From assembly GCA_020052615.1 (NCBI GenBank), contig JAGVOT010000052.1, positions 28,773 through 92,772 on the forward strand: a stretch of 64,000 bases of DNA, read 5' to 3'. Positions 55,180 to 63,340 of the stretch are shown here, piece by piece. The DNA comes from Nitrospirota bacterium. Lineage in GTDB: Bacteria > Nitrospirota > UBA9217. The stretch's first letter is position 1. Each line of letters begins with the position of its first letter. Position numbers and translations under genes: made by a program. The notes below the pieces were generated by a model that ran no database searches, had not been told where the DNA came from, and saw only the letters and a list, made by a program, of their open reading frames with translations.

Positions 55180-56034
55180 ATGAAGGCAGGCTTTAAGATC
55201 GGCGAGTTCGAACTGATCTGGCTGAACGGCGGAACATTCGAACTGGACGGCGGCGCAATGTTCGGCGTCGTGCCGAAGGCGCTGTGGCAGAAGAAGTACC
55301 CGCCGGCAGAGGAAAACTACATTCCCCTGACCGCTTGGCCCATCCTGGTACGGACCCCGCAGGCGCTCGTGCTGATCGAATCGGGCATCGGGAACAAGCT
55401 CACGGACAAACAGAAGAAGATCTACCGTATCAGGGAGGAATGGTCGGTCATTGACGAGCTCAAGCAGCTCGGGATCAGCCGCGAGGATATCGATCTCGTC
55501 GTGCTGACCCACTACGACTTCGACCACGCAGGCGGCGTCGTCATGCAGGACGATGGAGGGCACCTTTCCCTCACCTTCCCGAAGGCAAAACATATCGTCC
55601 AAAAGAAAGAATGGGATGACGTACTGAAGCCGAACATCCGGACCGTCAACACGTACTGGCAGGTGAACATCGAAATGCTGAAAAGCAGCCCGAACCTTCA
55701 GCTCGTCAACGGCACGTCAGAGGTCGTTCCCGGCATCTCGGTGGTCCATACGGGCGGCCATAACGGCGGCCACCAGATCGTCACCATGGAGTCACGAGGT
55801 GAAAAGGCATTGCACCTGGGAGACCTTCTGCCGACCCATGCCCATGCCAATCCTCTCTGGGTCATGGCCTACGACAATTTTCCCATGGAGTCCATCGCGG
55901 CCAAGGAGCAGTGGATCAAGAAAGGCGTGGCCGAAGGCGTGTGGTTCACCTTCTATCATGACGCGTTCATGACGGAGTGCAAATTCGACGATAAGGGAAT
56001 TATTGTGGAGAAGTGGCCTAAGGAGTGGTTTTGA
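55180..56034 (+). CDS. Metallo-beta-lactamase-fold hydrolase
   Basis: A 284-residue MBL-fold protein. The metal motif is THYDFDHAGG (H-x-D-x-D-H, Asp in place of the second His of HxHxDH). Further ligands are likely in VVHTGGHNGGHQI and ALHLGDLLPTHAH, with HDAF near the C-terminus. Lactonase-like and related hydrolases of this fold share the THxDxDHAGG variant. ATG 55180 has GGAGG 5 nt upstream; the longer frame crosses the terminator. Substrate unknown. Confidence 0.85.
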   Translation: MKAGFKIGEFELIWLNGGTFELDGGAMFGVVPKALWQKKYPPAEENYIPLTAWPILVRTPQALVLIESGIGNKLTDKQKKIYRIREEWSVIDELKQLGISREDIDLVVLTHYDFDHAGGVVMQDDGGHLSLTFPKAKHIVQKKEWDDVLKPNIRTVNTYWQVNIEMLKSSPNLQLVNGTSEVVPGISVVHTGGHNGGHQIVTMESRGEKALHLGDLLPTHAHANPLWVMAYDNFPMESIAAKEQWIKKGVAEGVWFTFYHDAFMTECKFDDKGIIVEKWPKEWF

Positions 56035-56069
56035 GTTCTTAGATTTACACTTGAACACGCGGCTGAGGA

Positions 56070-56098
56070 GCCGGGCGGCTTCACCGCCCGGCCTCTTT
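56070..56098. terminator. GC-rich hairpin between convergent genes
   Basis: GCCGGGCGG-CTTCA-CCGCCCGGC (56070-56092), followed on the plus strand by CTCTTTC. A 9-bp perfect stem with a weak U-tract; probable terminator of the MBL gene at the left edge of the lower-G+C island. Confidence 0.65.
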
Positions 56099-56184
56099 CG
56101 AGCCGCTTGTTGATAATCGTTCTTTGAGATGTTTCTAATGTCGTTTGAGTGGGATTATCGTGCCACATAGGAAGTTGGAATAGC

Positions 56185-58824
56185 TCATGGCTTTGTGAGC
56201 TTCAAGACATCTTTTCTAATTTCCTGTCCGTCCAGATACCCAATAACTTGTTCGTTTGTACGTCGATCTTGCCCCAGCGCCTGCCGTGTGAGTTCCTCTT
56301 GGGAGCAGCTCCAAGCCTCAGCCACGGCCTCCACCACACTTCCGCCCAACGTTGTGGCGACTGAGAAACTATGGCCCCAACGAGTGAAAAGACTATCCGG
56401 CCAAGAATGAATATAATCTCTTTGTAGAATAGCTCTCCATCCTGATGCTTCAGTCACAAAAACGCCTGGAAGATACTCAAAGCCACGCAATTCCTCAAGA
56501 TCACTAACGGTGTAGGGCGACACAAATAATACATCAGGCGGAAGTGTCATTGTTTTGATGTCGTCAAAGGAAACGTAGGCCCCGTTATATTTCGCGATAG
56601 GGAGACGCGATGTTTGGCCACCACACCTCCTGATGATTTCAGCGCACTCCATCTGGTCTTCTGGATTGTCATACAAGAAAGAGACCAAAGACGCTTGTTC
56701 AGTTGCCCATGCAGACAAAGTCTCACCGTCGACGAAAGGTCTTGCATAATCGCGAGCAGCCCGCTCAGATGCTCCGGTCAGTATGCCTACGATTCCATAA
56801 AGATTCGCCGATGTCAGTCCACCGATAGTTACAACTCCTCGAAGAGCAACCGTCGAGCTTCGATTCCGTCTTCCGTCCAAGCCTACGCATGCACGCCCGA
56901 CTGGCATTCCGTCAGGACCGCTTAGGGTTCGTAAGTTTGTTGCTGCTTTTGCGAGGAAAGCCTTACATTTATAGTCATCGCATTCTTCGTCATCGTAATC
57001 ATTAAATCTGCAAAAACGAGACAGAAGTTCGTCGCCGGGGCAGTTTATCCAGTCACCAGCTGAGATTACCTGAGTGGCTGTTTCTTCTTCTTTACAAACG
57101 AGACTGACGGGGAGAGAAGGACAAACCTGCCGACAAAGTTGGGAGAGAGAGAATGGAGGAGCATCGCGATGACGCCATAGCAAACCACCTTCTACCGTTG
57201 GTGCCGAATTCAGCCAGACCCTGACGGTAGTCCCGCCATCACGAAGCATCTCATCAAGTGATGCATCGCGCAAAATAGGTCGAGAGCTGAGACCTGTATT
57301 GAATTCGAGAACAAGAGTATCCTTTTGAGCAGCATCTGCGCGTCGAGTACGGATCCTTACTGAATCTCCGAGCATAAAAACAGAGAAGAAACCGATGCCG
57401 TACTTCCCTGTGGGGCGGAAACCCGAACCAAGTAAACCGGGCAACTCATCGATCATTGCGCTTGATCCCCAGAAAGTCGTGCTAAAATCGAGCAAATACT
57501 TGGTTAGAACTACTGTTGACATTCCAATTCCAGTATCTGTAACCTCGAGCCAATTACCGTTTTCATCTTGCCCTAGTTGTACAGTGATTTGCCCCCAGCC
57601 CGTGGGTCGCTTCTCGATCGCCCAGCGGGCACGTATTGCATCAGATGCATTCTGGATGAGTTCGCGCAATGGCACACTCAGATCACGCCCGTATAGCTCT
57701 TTTCCGCCAAGACATGTCAACAACCTCGGTACGTCACTCACCTGAACAGAAGCGTCAATAGGAGACCAACCTACTGTTGGTACATAGGCAGTAAGCCGCT
57801 CTGGAGATTCAATGCCTGAAATCCTTCGTGCGGCAAAACGGTGAATTCCTTTGTCGGCAAGAAGCGCATCTACTGATCGAAGTTCCTCATCGACCATACG
57901 TAAGGTATCGAAACAAAGCCACCAAGAAGCTGATTCTTCAAATGGAAATGCATAGCCAGACGTGTAGGAGAGAGCGTCGCCCATGAGATGTGGTTTGCCG
58001 AGTCTCTGCTGGAAGGCCCAGTGTTTTGCTGACGATGCAGAGATGTGCCGTATGGCGCGAAGAAAGAGGGGCGCTCTCCTTGCGTCAATATGTCCTGCGT
58101 CGGCGACTCGAAGCAAGCACGACAATTTTAGTGGATCGACAGTCCACTCTTTAGGACACCAATGGGGCGCGCCCAGCGTCCGTGTGAATTTACTTTCCAA
58201 GCCTTGGACAGGCCACCAGTGACTGTGTGCAATTAATCCAATAATTCTACCATACGTTTGTCTAATATCTGTGTCTTGAATAAGATACTCGGGCGAGTCG
58301 GTTCCCGGAACAGTCCAGGCTGCCATGCCAAGGCGCTCTGCTTGCTCTGCATGTAGGGCTCGCAATAGATAAGCCGTAGCAGCTATCTCAGCTTCCCGGG
58401 GTGGGCTAGCAAGTTCTTCCGGTGTAGGCGGCCGATTATTCTTCTCTAAGAATTGAAGTGCAATTGTATCATTCCACGTTTGACGCTTTTTGAGTTCTTC
58501 AATACCTCCTGGAAATGATGCCAGACTCATGCCTAAGTCATGAAGAAGAAAAGCTCCGCCCAAGATAAATGCTTCTGGCGGAGTAAGTGCGTAATCGTGC
58601 CCTGCAATTATATCTGCGATTTCCCAAAGAGCGTCTAAGTGTGTAATATCATGAACAGTAAATTCGGGCAGATCGCGGTGGATTTCGGCGGCCAGTAGAC
58701 CCGCTCGTTCTCGAAACGACAGAAACGAAACGCGCAACTTCTCTCGGGCTTGTTTGTACATATCGTCACCGGTTCTGTCTTGTAGTGTCATCCGCCAAAG
58801 TCCGGTAGCAGTTACTGTATTCAC
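56185..58824 (-). CDS. Large HD + GHKL (HSP90-like) ATPase protein, putative defence factor
   Basis: An 879-residue protein. The N-terminal HD-type phosphohydrolase domain spans about 45-250: His58 in VHDITH, His95-Asp96 in LLHDLG, AHSH (198-201) and Asp241 in RVADAGHID. A GHKL ATPase follows: N-box ELIQNASDAI (387-396), DTGIGM (429-434) and GKYGIGFFSVF (472-482). About 300 residues of unassigned C-terminus close it. GTG start with AGGGG before it. G+C is visibly lower than flanking genes. HD plus HSP90-like ATPase fusions (HD-CE type) have been proposed as biological-conflict components; a defence role is inferred from architecture and island context. Confidence 0.85.
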   Translation of the reverse strand: MNTVTATGLWRMTLQDRTGDDMYKQAREKLRVSFLSFRERAGLLAAEIHRDLPEFTVHDITHLDALWEIADIIAGHDYALTPPEAFILGGAFLLHDLGMSLASFPGGIEELKKRQTWNDTIALQFLEKNNRPPTPEELASPPREAEIAATAYLLRALHAEQAERLGMAAWTVPGTDSPEYLIQDTDIRQTYGRIIGLIAHSHWWPVQGLESKFTRTLGAPHWCPKEWTVDPLKLSCLLRVADAGHIDARRAPLFLRAIRHISASSAKHWAFQQRLGKPHLMGDALSYTSGYAFPFEESASWWLCFDTLRMVDEELRSVDALLADKGIHRFAARRISGIESPERLTAYVPTVGWSPIDASVQVSDVPRLLTCLGGKELYGRDLSVPLRELIQNASDAIRARWAIEKRPTGWGQITVQLGQDENGNWLEVTDTGIGMSTVVLTKYLLDFSTTFWGSSAMIDELPGLLGSGFRPTGKYGIGFFSVFMLGDSVRIRTRRADAAQKDTLVLEFNTGLSSRPILRDASLDEMLRDGGTTVRVWLNSAPTVEGGLLWRHRDAPPFSLSQLCRQVCPSLPVSLVCKEEETATQVISAGDWINCPGDELLSRFCRFNDYDDEECDDYKCKAFLAKAATNLRTLSGPDGMPVGRACVGLDGRRNRSSTVALRGVVTIGGLTSANLYGIVGILTGASERAARDYARPFVDGETLSAWATEQASLVSFLYDNPEDQMECAEIIRRCGGQTSRLPIAKYNGAYVSFDDIKTMTLPPDVLFVSPYTVSDLEELRGFEYLPGVFVTEASGWRAILQRDYIHSWPDSLFTRWGHSFSVATTLGGSVVEAVAEAWSCSQEELTRQALGQDRRTNEQVIGYLDGQEIRKDVLKLTKP

Positions 58825-58982
58825 TTAGTCACCCCTTGTCGTGTCTCTATAATTTGAGCGTATTGCCTGTCATTAACGCGAAGATGACCCACGGGCGTAG
58901 CCCGTTGGAGTCGATCTTCTGGTTGGATTGTTCTTTTTCTGTTCACTGCTATATATCACTACGGATTTTAATTAGCAAAAGG

Positions 58983-59012
58983 AGTGGGAGGGTGCTTTCA
59001 CACCCTCCCACT
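58983..59012 (-). terminator. Terminator of the membrane-peptide gene
   Basis: A 12-bp perfect stem (58983-58994 with 59001-59012, arm AGTGGGAGGGTG) with a 6-nt loop, followed on the minus strand by CCTTTTG. It starts 6 nt past the stop of the 31-codon gene. Confidence 0.75.
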
Positions 59013-59017
59013 GTGAA

Positions 59018-59113
59018 TCATGACAGTAGCCTGACCAGTAAAGCTATGATCGTAACGACCGTAGCAATCCTGACCTTTACGTCTACCGTCATTGAAACTG
59101 TGAACTTAATCAT
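59018..59113 (-). CDS. 31-residue hydrophobic peptide (candidate small membrane/toxin-like protein)
   Basis: A short open frame in the gap between the HD-GHKL gene and the 112-residue gene. ATG 59113 has AGGAG 7 nt upstream. The product starts MIKFTVSMTVDVKVR and continues into a single hydrophobic helix (IATVVTIIALLVRLL), then stops. A strong terminator hairpin follows at once. Size, charge and layout resemble type I toxin-like or regulatory membrane peptides, but no antisense RNA is proven and no family is recognised. The overlapping plus-strand open frame lacks a ribosome site. Confidence 0.55.
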   Translation of the reverse strand: MIKFTVSMTVDVKVRIATVVTIIALLVRLLS

Positions 59114-59587
59114 TGGATTACTCCTGTGATTAAGCCCACGCCGGCGTGGGCGGTTAACCCCACTGAGTATATTTATCGTGCCCATAGCTGGCACTATCCC
59201 CGTGATGTCGCGTACATCCAGGGGATTTCGAGCAGATTGGCTTGAAGATTATCCTGATATCCCCGGGGTTGCTTGTACGATCCCATCGCCAATTGGCGGA
59301 TTGGGGTACTAAGCAGCCGTTTCAATCAGGGTCTTCATGTGTCTGCCCTTAGCCGGGGTTGCACCCGACACAGGACGTGCAACCGTCCTATCGCAGGAGC
59401 TTTCGCATCTCGCTCGGCTCCCTGCGAATTCTTTTGACGTTAAATACGTTGAGCCGCATGTCGGGCTCGAACTGCTGGTTGGGTAAATCCAACCAGTTAT
59501 TGACTATAAGCAACCAGGTTTATGATAGTAGCATAAGCAAGTTTATGATAGCATAAACCGGTTGTTGCTATCATAAACTTTTAAGGT
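59114..59587 (-). other. Hairpin-rich spacer, possible structured RNA or recombination region
   Basis: No gene seen. It contains many inverted repeats: 59134-59151 (GCCCACGCC/GGCGTGGGC, no loop), one around 59280-59305 (CCCATCGCC/GGCGGATTGGG), one around 59393-59424 (GCAGGAGC/GGCTCCCTGC), 59475-59495 (CTGGTTGG/CCAACCAG), and 59539-59580 with 15-bp perfect arms. The last overlaps a family of TTTATGATA words, four copies between 59518 and 59603, which reach into the end of the neighbouring gene. No attC core pair in the right order was found. Confidence 0.5.
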
Positions 59588-59926
59588 TTATGATATGATA
59601 AACTTTTCCAATTCGGTGTCCTTGATTTTCCCAAACTGGATATACCATACGCGTGTCTTCGGATCCCATCTTCCTTGCGCAGCCTTTGCCTTTTCCCTCA
59701 AAACTGTGTCGTCATATCCAATACGCACAGGCACGTGAGTGTCATCCTTGAAGCGGTGCGAGTGCGGCGTCCAGGGTTTTTTCTCGACGATCAGTTCGAC
59801 GGTCTTGGAACGAGTGCGGCTTTGTACGTCGTACCGGTATCGGACGCAGAGGAGAGCATCGCCGTATTTGGCGAGCAGATTTTTTGTCCCTTTTTGCCCA
59901 GGTTTCAGCTTAATGGTCGCAGCCAT
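59588..59926 (-). CDS. Small conserved protein of unknown function
   Basis: A 112-residue basic protein: TIKLKPGQKGTKNLLAKYGD, CVRYRYDVQSRTRSKTVELI, then AKAAQGRWDPKTRVWYIQFG, ending LEKFIIS. I recall similar proteins in Nitrospirota and Deltaproteobacteria but know no function; the RWDPKTRVWY segment suggests a small nucleic-acid-binding fold, which is speculative. ATG 59926 has GAGG six nt upstream and is preferred to the start 11 codons earlier. It reads away from the integrase. Its last codons are part of a palindromic repeat. Confidence 0.75.
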   Translation of the reverse strand: MAATIKLKPGQKGTKNLLAKYGDALLCVRYRYDVQSRTRSKTVELIVEKKPWTPHSHRFKDDTHVPVRIGYDDTVLREKAKAAQGRWDPKTRVWYIQFGKIKDTELEKFIIS

Positions 59927-60174
59927 AGTATTCCTCAAGAGAAAAGAATATAAATCCAATGTTCTGACTGAATAAACAGCGCTTGGGACGGATGCAAACC
60001 GTGAGCAAGGGAAAGCGCAGTAATCGTTGAAAAGTTGTAACGAGGAACAGCGACAGAAAAACTATATTGAATTCATCCTGTCATGTCAATAAATATTGTT
60101 TATGCATTCAATAGCTTAGGCCCGAATATCCAGCCTGGTGTTCAGACGTTCTCCAGACAAGGCAGCGTGTGCGT
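59927..60174. other. Divergent spacer between small gene and integrase
   Basis: This is where an attI site would be expected if the integrase is a true IntI. I found no GTTRRRY core here on either strand. An AT-rich stretch with inverted TTGAATTC/GCATTCAA-like words lies at about 60065-60115. No gene seen. Confidence 0.4.
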
Positions 60175-60203
60175 TTGACAGGTGAACGAACGTTCACTAT
60201 ACT
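60175..60203 (+). promoter_or_regulatory. LexA-type SOS promoter of the integrase gene
   Basis: TTGACA (60175-60180), 17-bp spacer, TATACT (60198-60203). The spacer is G plus GTGAAC-N4-GTTCAC (60182-60197). It is identical in boxes, spacing and operator arms to the promoter of the SOS group at 43926-43954. AGGAGG and the ATG follow 10-30 nt later. Confidence 0.88.
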
Positions 60204-60232
60204 GTCTATCATAGCACAGGAGGTGACCCGCG

Positions 60233-61667
60233 ATGAAACCTATTTCTCAGGATATCCTTGGCGGTTTTAACGACCTCATGAAACAGCGGGGCGTCCCGAC
60301 GATGTTTTTTAGCGATTACCGGAAGTGGCTCCTCTATTTTCTCGACTTTCGCGCAAAATATCCTCTCCCCGTCTCAGCATCGGATCAGGTCAGGCTGTTC
60401 GCCGATAAACTCCGTTCCAAGCATCAGACCGCTGATCAAGTTGAACAGGCCAGGGACGCGCTTTCCCTGTTTTTCGCTTCCTCTCCGGGAAGTGAGGCCG
60501 GAGTGCCGTTGAGCACCGCGGTCGCTCCCGTGGCGTCACTGTCCGGGCGGCGTTTTGAGGGAAAAGACCATGCTGACCGAAATCCAGTTTCCGCGAACAG
60601 GGAACGACCGATGGTTTGCGAACCGCCGGGAGGATCTCAGTTTGCGCCTCCGGAGCGAAGCGGCAGGCGCTATGACGAATGGCGTTGTCTCAGGAAAGAC
60701 CGAAGCTCCGGCATGGGACGCGGTCATCGAAAAACTTACCGCGGAAATACAGGTGCGGCATTATTCGCGGAAAACGCTCAAGCATTATGCAGACTGGGGC
60801 CGCAAGTTCCAGAATTACCTGCACGACAAGGACCCCGGCGATCTGTCCTCGCAGGACGTAAAGGACTATCTCACCTATCTGGCGGTCAACTGCAAGGTCT
60901 CTTCCAGCCACCAGAACCTGGCATTCAATGCCTTGCTGTTTCTCTACCGGCATGTGCTTTGCAAAGATTTCGGAACGCATAAGGACATCCCGCGCGCGAA
61001 GACATCGAATTATGTCCCTACGGTCCTTTCCCGGAAAGAAATAGATTCGATCCTAGTCCATCTCCGTCATCCGTTCAAACTGTTGGCTCAGCTCCAGTAC
61101 GGTTGCGGGCTGCGCATCTCCGAGGGGTGTCAACTACGCGTCAAGGATTTCAATTTTGAGACGGGCCTCCTTACGGTCCGGGGAAAGGGCAAAAAAGTGC
61201 GGACCGTGCCGCTGCCGAAGACGCTCCTCCCGGAACTGCATGCTCAGTTGGCGCGCGTGAAGGAACTGCATGACGAAGATCTTGCAGCGGGCTTCTCCGG
61301 GGTCTTTCTCGACGATCAGCTTGAGAGGAAGTATCCGCGGGCCGCGAAGGAACTGATCTGGCAATGGTTCATACCGCAGGAGTCACTGACGTTCGTCGCT
61401 CAATTGAAGGAATCGCGGCGTTATCACGTGCATGATACGCGGGTGCAGGAAGTCTTCGGCGATGCGGTCCGAAAAGCGAAGCTTATGAAGCGTGTCACGT
61501 CGCACACCTTGCGCCACTGGTACGCTACGCATCTTCTTCAAGCCGGCTACGACCTCCGCACGATCCAGACGCTTCTCGGTCATTCCGATATCAGGACGAC
61601 GATGATCTATTTGCACTGCCTCCCGCCCAAACCCGGGAAAGAGGTAACGAGTCCGCTGGATTTTTAA
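60233..61667 (+). pseudogene. Integron-type tyrosine recombinase, frameshifted
   Basis: Start to stop would give about 477 residues with one extra base near 60698. Before it, frame 2 encodes an N-terminal SAM-like domain (LMKQRGVPTMFFSDYRKWLL) and reads YDEWRCLRK at 60671-60697. After it, frame 3 continues TEAPAWDAVIEKLTAEI, then RHYSRKTLKHYADWGRKFQ, a second core-binding domain. The catalytic part has Arg in GCGLRISEGCQL, H-x2-R in SHTLRHWYATHLLQAG, LLGHSDIRTTMIY (Tyr) and PLDF at the end. YPRAAKELIWQWFIPQ resembles the extra helix region of IntI proteins. The catalytic half could still be made from ATG 60570 (GAGG 9 nt upstream). Confidence 0.85.
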
Positions 61668-61679
61668 CCGACAGAACAA

Positions 61680-61745
61680 AAGCTAGTTAACCGCTAAGGC
61701 GCGAGGGTGCGCGAGGAAAGCCGAAAAAAAGCTTAACCCCGGCTT
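61680..61745 (+). repeat. Inverted word-repeat element after the integrase
   Basis: TTAACCGCTAAGGCGCGAGG and GTGCGCGAGGAAAGCCG on the left; CCCCGGCTTTCGCGCCCTGG on the right. It lies 10 nt beyond the integrase stop. Confidence 0.6.
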
Positions 61746-61799
61746 TCGCGCCCTGGCAGTGACGATGTGTTTAGACGTTCCGTGAAAAATACCGAGAAA

Positions 61800-61875
61800 T
61801 GTGAATCGAGGAGCGCCCCGTAGCGGCTCGACTGAGCTCGCCGAAGTCTCGCTGCAGGGAGCTTCAATGGGTTTT
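61800..61875 (-). repeat. Partial relative of the paired-palindrome repeat
   Basis: On the minus strand it begins CCATTGAAGCTCCCTGCAGC, identical to the start of the repeat at 46065. It then diverges (GAGACTTCGGCGAGCTCAG, CGAGCCGCTACGGGGCGCTC). An open frame across it is not judged a gene. Confidence 0.6.
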
Positions 61876-61900
61876 GGGGTATAGCAGCGGAAGTGCGCCT

Positions 61901-62308
61901 TCATCTCCTGCCCTTCATGTATTCCCCGAACTTCCTGTCGATCTTCATGATATGGTCCACGATCCAGTCCACGACGACCTGGTTCGTCGTCACCGACAGT
62001 TCGTAGGAAGCGCCCTGGATGCGGGGCTGGGCGGCCAGTTCCTTGAGCTCTTTGATGTTGTTCAGATACACGGCATGGTGTTTCCGGTGGTCCTCAAGAC
62101 CGTCATAACCGGCCTCGCGCATTCGCTTCTCTTCTTCGCTGAAATGGAAGCGCGCATAGTCGTCAAGGAATTTTATCGTATCGTCTATCTCGGACTTGCA
62201 GCGATGCTCCCTGATCGCCTGCAACAGACCGCTGATCCTCTTGAACAGTTCTTTGTGCTGTTCGTCGATCGTCTCGATGCCGACAGCCATGTCCTGGGTC
62301 CATTTCAT
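61901..62308 (-). CDS. Bacteriohemerythrin
   Basis: A 135-residue four-helix di-iron O2-binding protein. Ligands are visible: His in GIETIDEQHKELF, His and Glu in YARFHFSEEEKRM, the His pair in LEDHRKHHAVYL, and His/Asp in WIVDHIMKIDRKFGEY. It starts MKWTQDMAVGIETID, typical of single-domain bacterial members. It binds O2 reversibly for storage, sensing or detoxification. Stand-alone; no chemoreceptor fused. Confidence 0.95.
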   Translation of the reverse strand: MKWTQDMAVGIETIDEQHKELFKRISGLLQAIREHRCKSEIDDTIKFLDDYARFHFSEEEKRMREAGYDGLEDHRKHHAVYLNNIKELKELAAQPRIQGASYELSVTTNQVVVDWIVDHIMKIDRKFGEYMKGRR

Positions 62309-62501
62309 CGCAAATCTCCTCTTTAATGCTCAATATTACCCGCCGCACTGTCTATCTGTCAATACCGGTGCTTTACTTCTTCTCTTAACCTGAATTTTCT
62401 TATTTTCTTCTGCGACCTCTGCGTCCTGCGGTAAATGCTCTTTTCTTGGTTTATGATCTGCGTCATTTGACAGTAATGTGCTTTCGCGGTAATGTTATCC
62501 T

Positions 62502-63296
62502 ATGAAGACCGCCGTCGATATCTATAAGCTCCTTCCCAAGACGAACTGCGGCACCTGCGGCATGCCGACCTGCTTCGGCTTCGCCACGAAAGTGGGCGCG
62601 CACATGGCGTCCATAACGGCCTGTCCAAATTTGAGCGACGCGGCCAAGACCGCTCTGGTCGAAGAGCTGGAAGATCAGCAGCCGGCCCGCGGAACGGTCT
62701 ACGAACAGGCCCTGGTCAGCCTCAGGCCGAAGATCGCGGCCCTCGATTTCGCGAAGACAGCCGCCGCATTCGGCGCCGACCTTAAAGATCCCGACACGAT
62801 GGAACTGATCTTTCTGGGAGACAAGTTCCGCATCACCAGGGACCGCATCATTGACACGAACGGCAAGGAGCCGGTCCCCTTTATCTCCATCCTTATCTAC
62901 AACCACCTGTCCATGCCAAACCCTCCCGCCCCTGCGGGAGAGTGGATCACCTTCAGTTCGGTCCCCGCTTCCCACGCCAAGGACAAGGCCTGGGCAGGGC
63001 ATGTCGAGGAGGTCATCGCGAGACACTTCACCGGGAATGTGGAGGGTCTGAAGGCCGCCTGCGAGCGCCTTGGAGGAAAGCCGGCTGATATCAAGGGGAG
63101 CCATGACATTGCCTACGAGTTCCGGTTCTTCCCCCGGTACCCGGTCCTCCTGCAGTTCTATGACGCGGTCCCGTCTGAGGACTTTCCCGCCCAGTGCAGG
63201 CTGCTGCTGGACAAGACCGTGGACAAGTACCTGGACATAGAATCGATCGTCGTGCTCGGTGAGGAGTTCGCCGGGAGAATGACAGGGAGGGTTTAG
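62502..63296 (+). CDS. Fe-S motif plus DUF3786 protein
   Basis: A 264-residue protein. The N-terminal LPKTNCGTCGMPTCFGFA and the later Cys in ITACPNLSD form a four-Cys iron-sulfur motif like that of the corrinoid iron-sulfur protein large subunit (CdhE/AcsC). The remainder is DUF3786 (about 75-255; PVPFISILIYNHLSMPNPPA, then EFRFFPRYPVLLQFYDAVPS). In anaerobes such proteins are linked to one-carbon/corrinoid metabolism, but no acs/cdh genes are in the window, so the role is open. Confidence 0.88.
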   Translation: MKTAVDIYKLLPKTNCGTCGMPTCFGFATKVGAHMASITACPNLSDAAKTALVEELEDQQPARGTVYEQALVSLRPKIAALDFAKTAAAFGADLKDPDTMELIFLGDKFRITRDRIIDTNGKEPVPFISILIYNHLSMPNPPAPAGEWITFSSVPASHAKDKAWAGHVEEVIARHFTGNVEGLKAACERLGGKPADIKGSHDIAYEFRFFPRYPVLLQFYDAVPSEDFPAQCRLLLDKTVDKYLDIESIVVLGEEFAGRMTGRV

Positions 63297-63340
63297 GCCT
63301 GTCCCGAATTTCCAGCTAAGGGCGCTCCGAAGACCCATTC

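Noticed and set aside
59337..59360. CRISPR-like word: minus strand reads CCCTGATTGAAACGG
   Set aside because: ATTGAAAC is a common CRISPR repeat end, but it occurs once here with no spaced copies and no cas genes.
60199..60220. E. coli-type LexA box (CTGT...ACAG) before the integrase
   Set aside because: CTGT and ACAG occur but are 10 nt apart, not 8; the upstream GTGAAC-N4-GTTCAC is the convincing operator.
58825..60232. attC/attI search around the integrase
   Set aside because: GTTRRRY cores exist (for example GTTGAGC near 59449, GTTAAAT near 59439, GTTGGGT near 59478), but no RYYYAAC partner lies in the right order and distance; ATCCAAC at 59487 pairs as a simple hairpin with GTTGGGT.
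61683..61904. 73-codon minus-strand open frame after the integrase
   Set aside because: It is made of repeat DNA at both ends (word-repeat and head of the palindrome repeat); no ribosome site.
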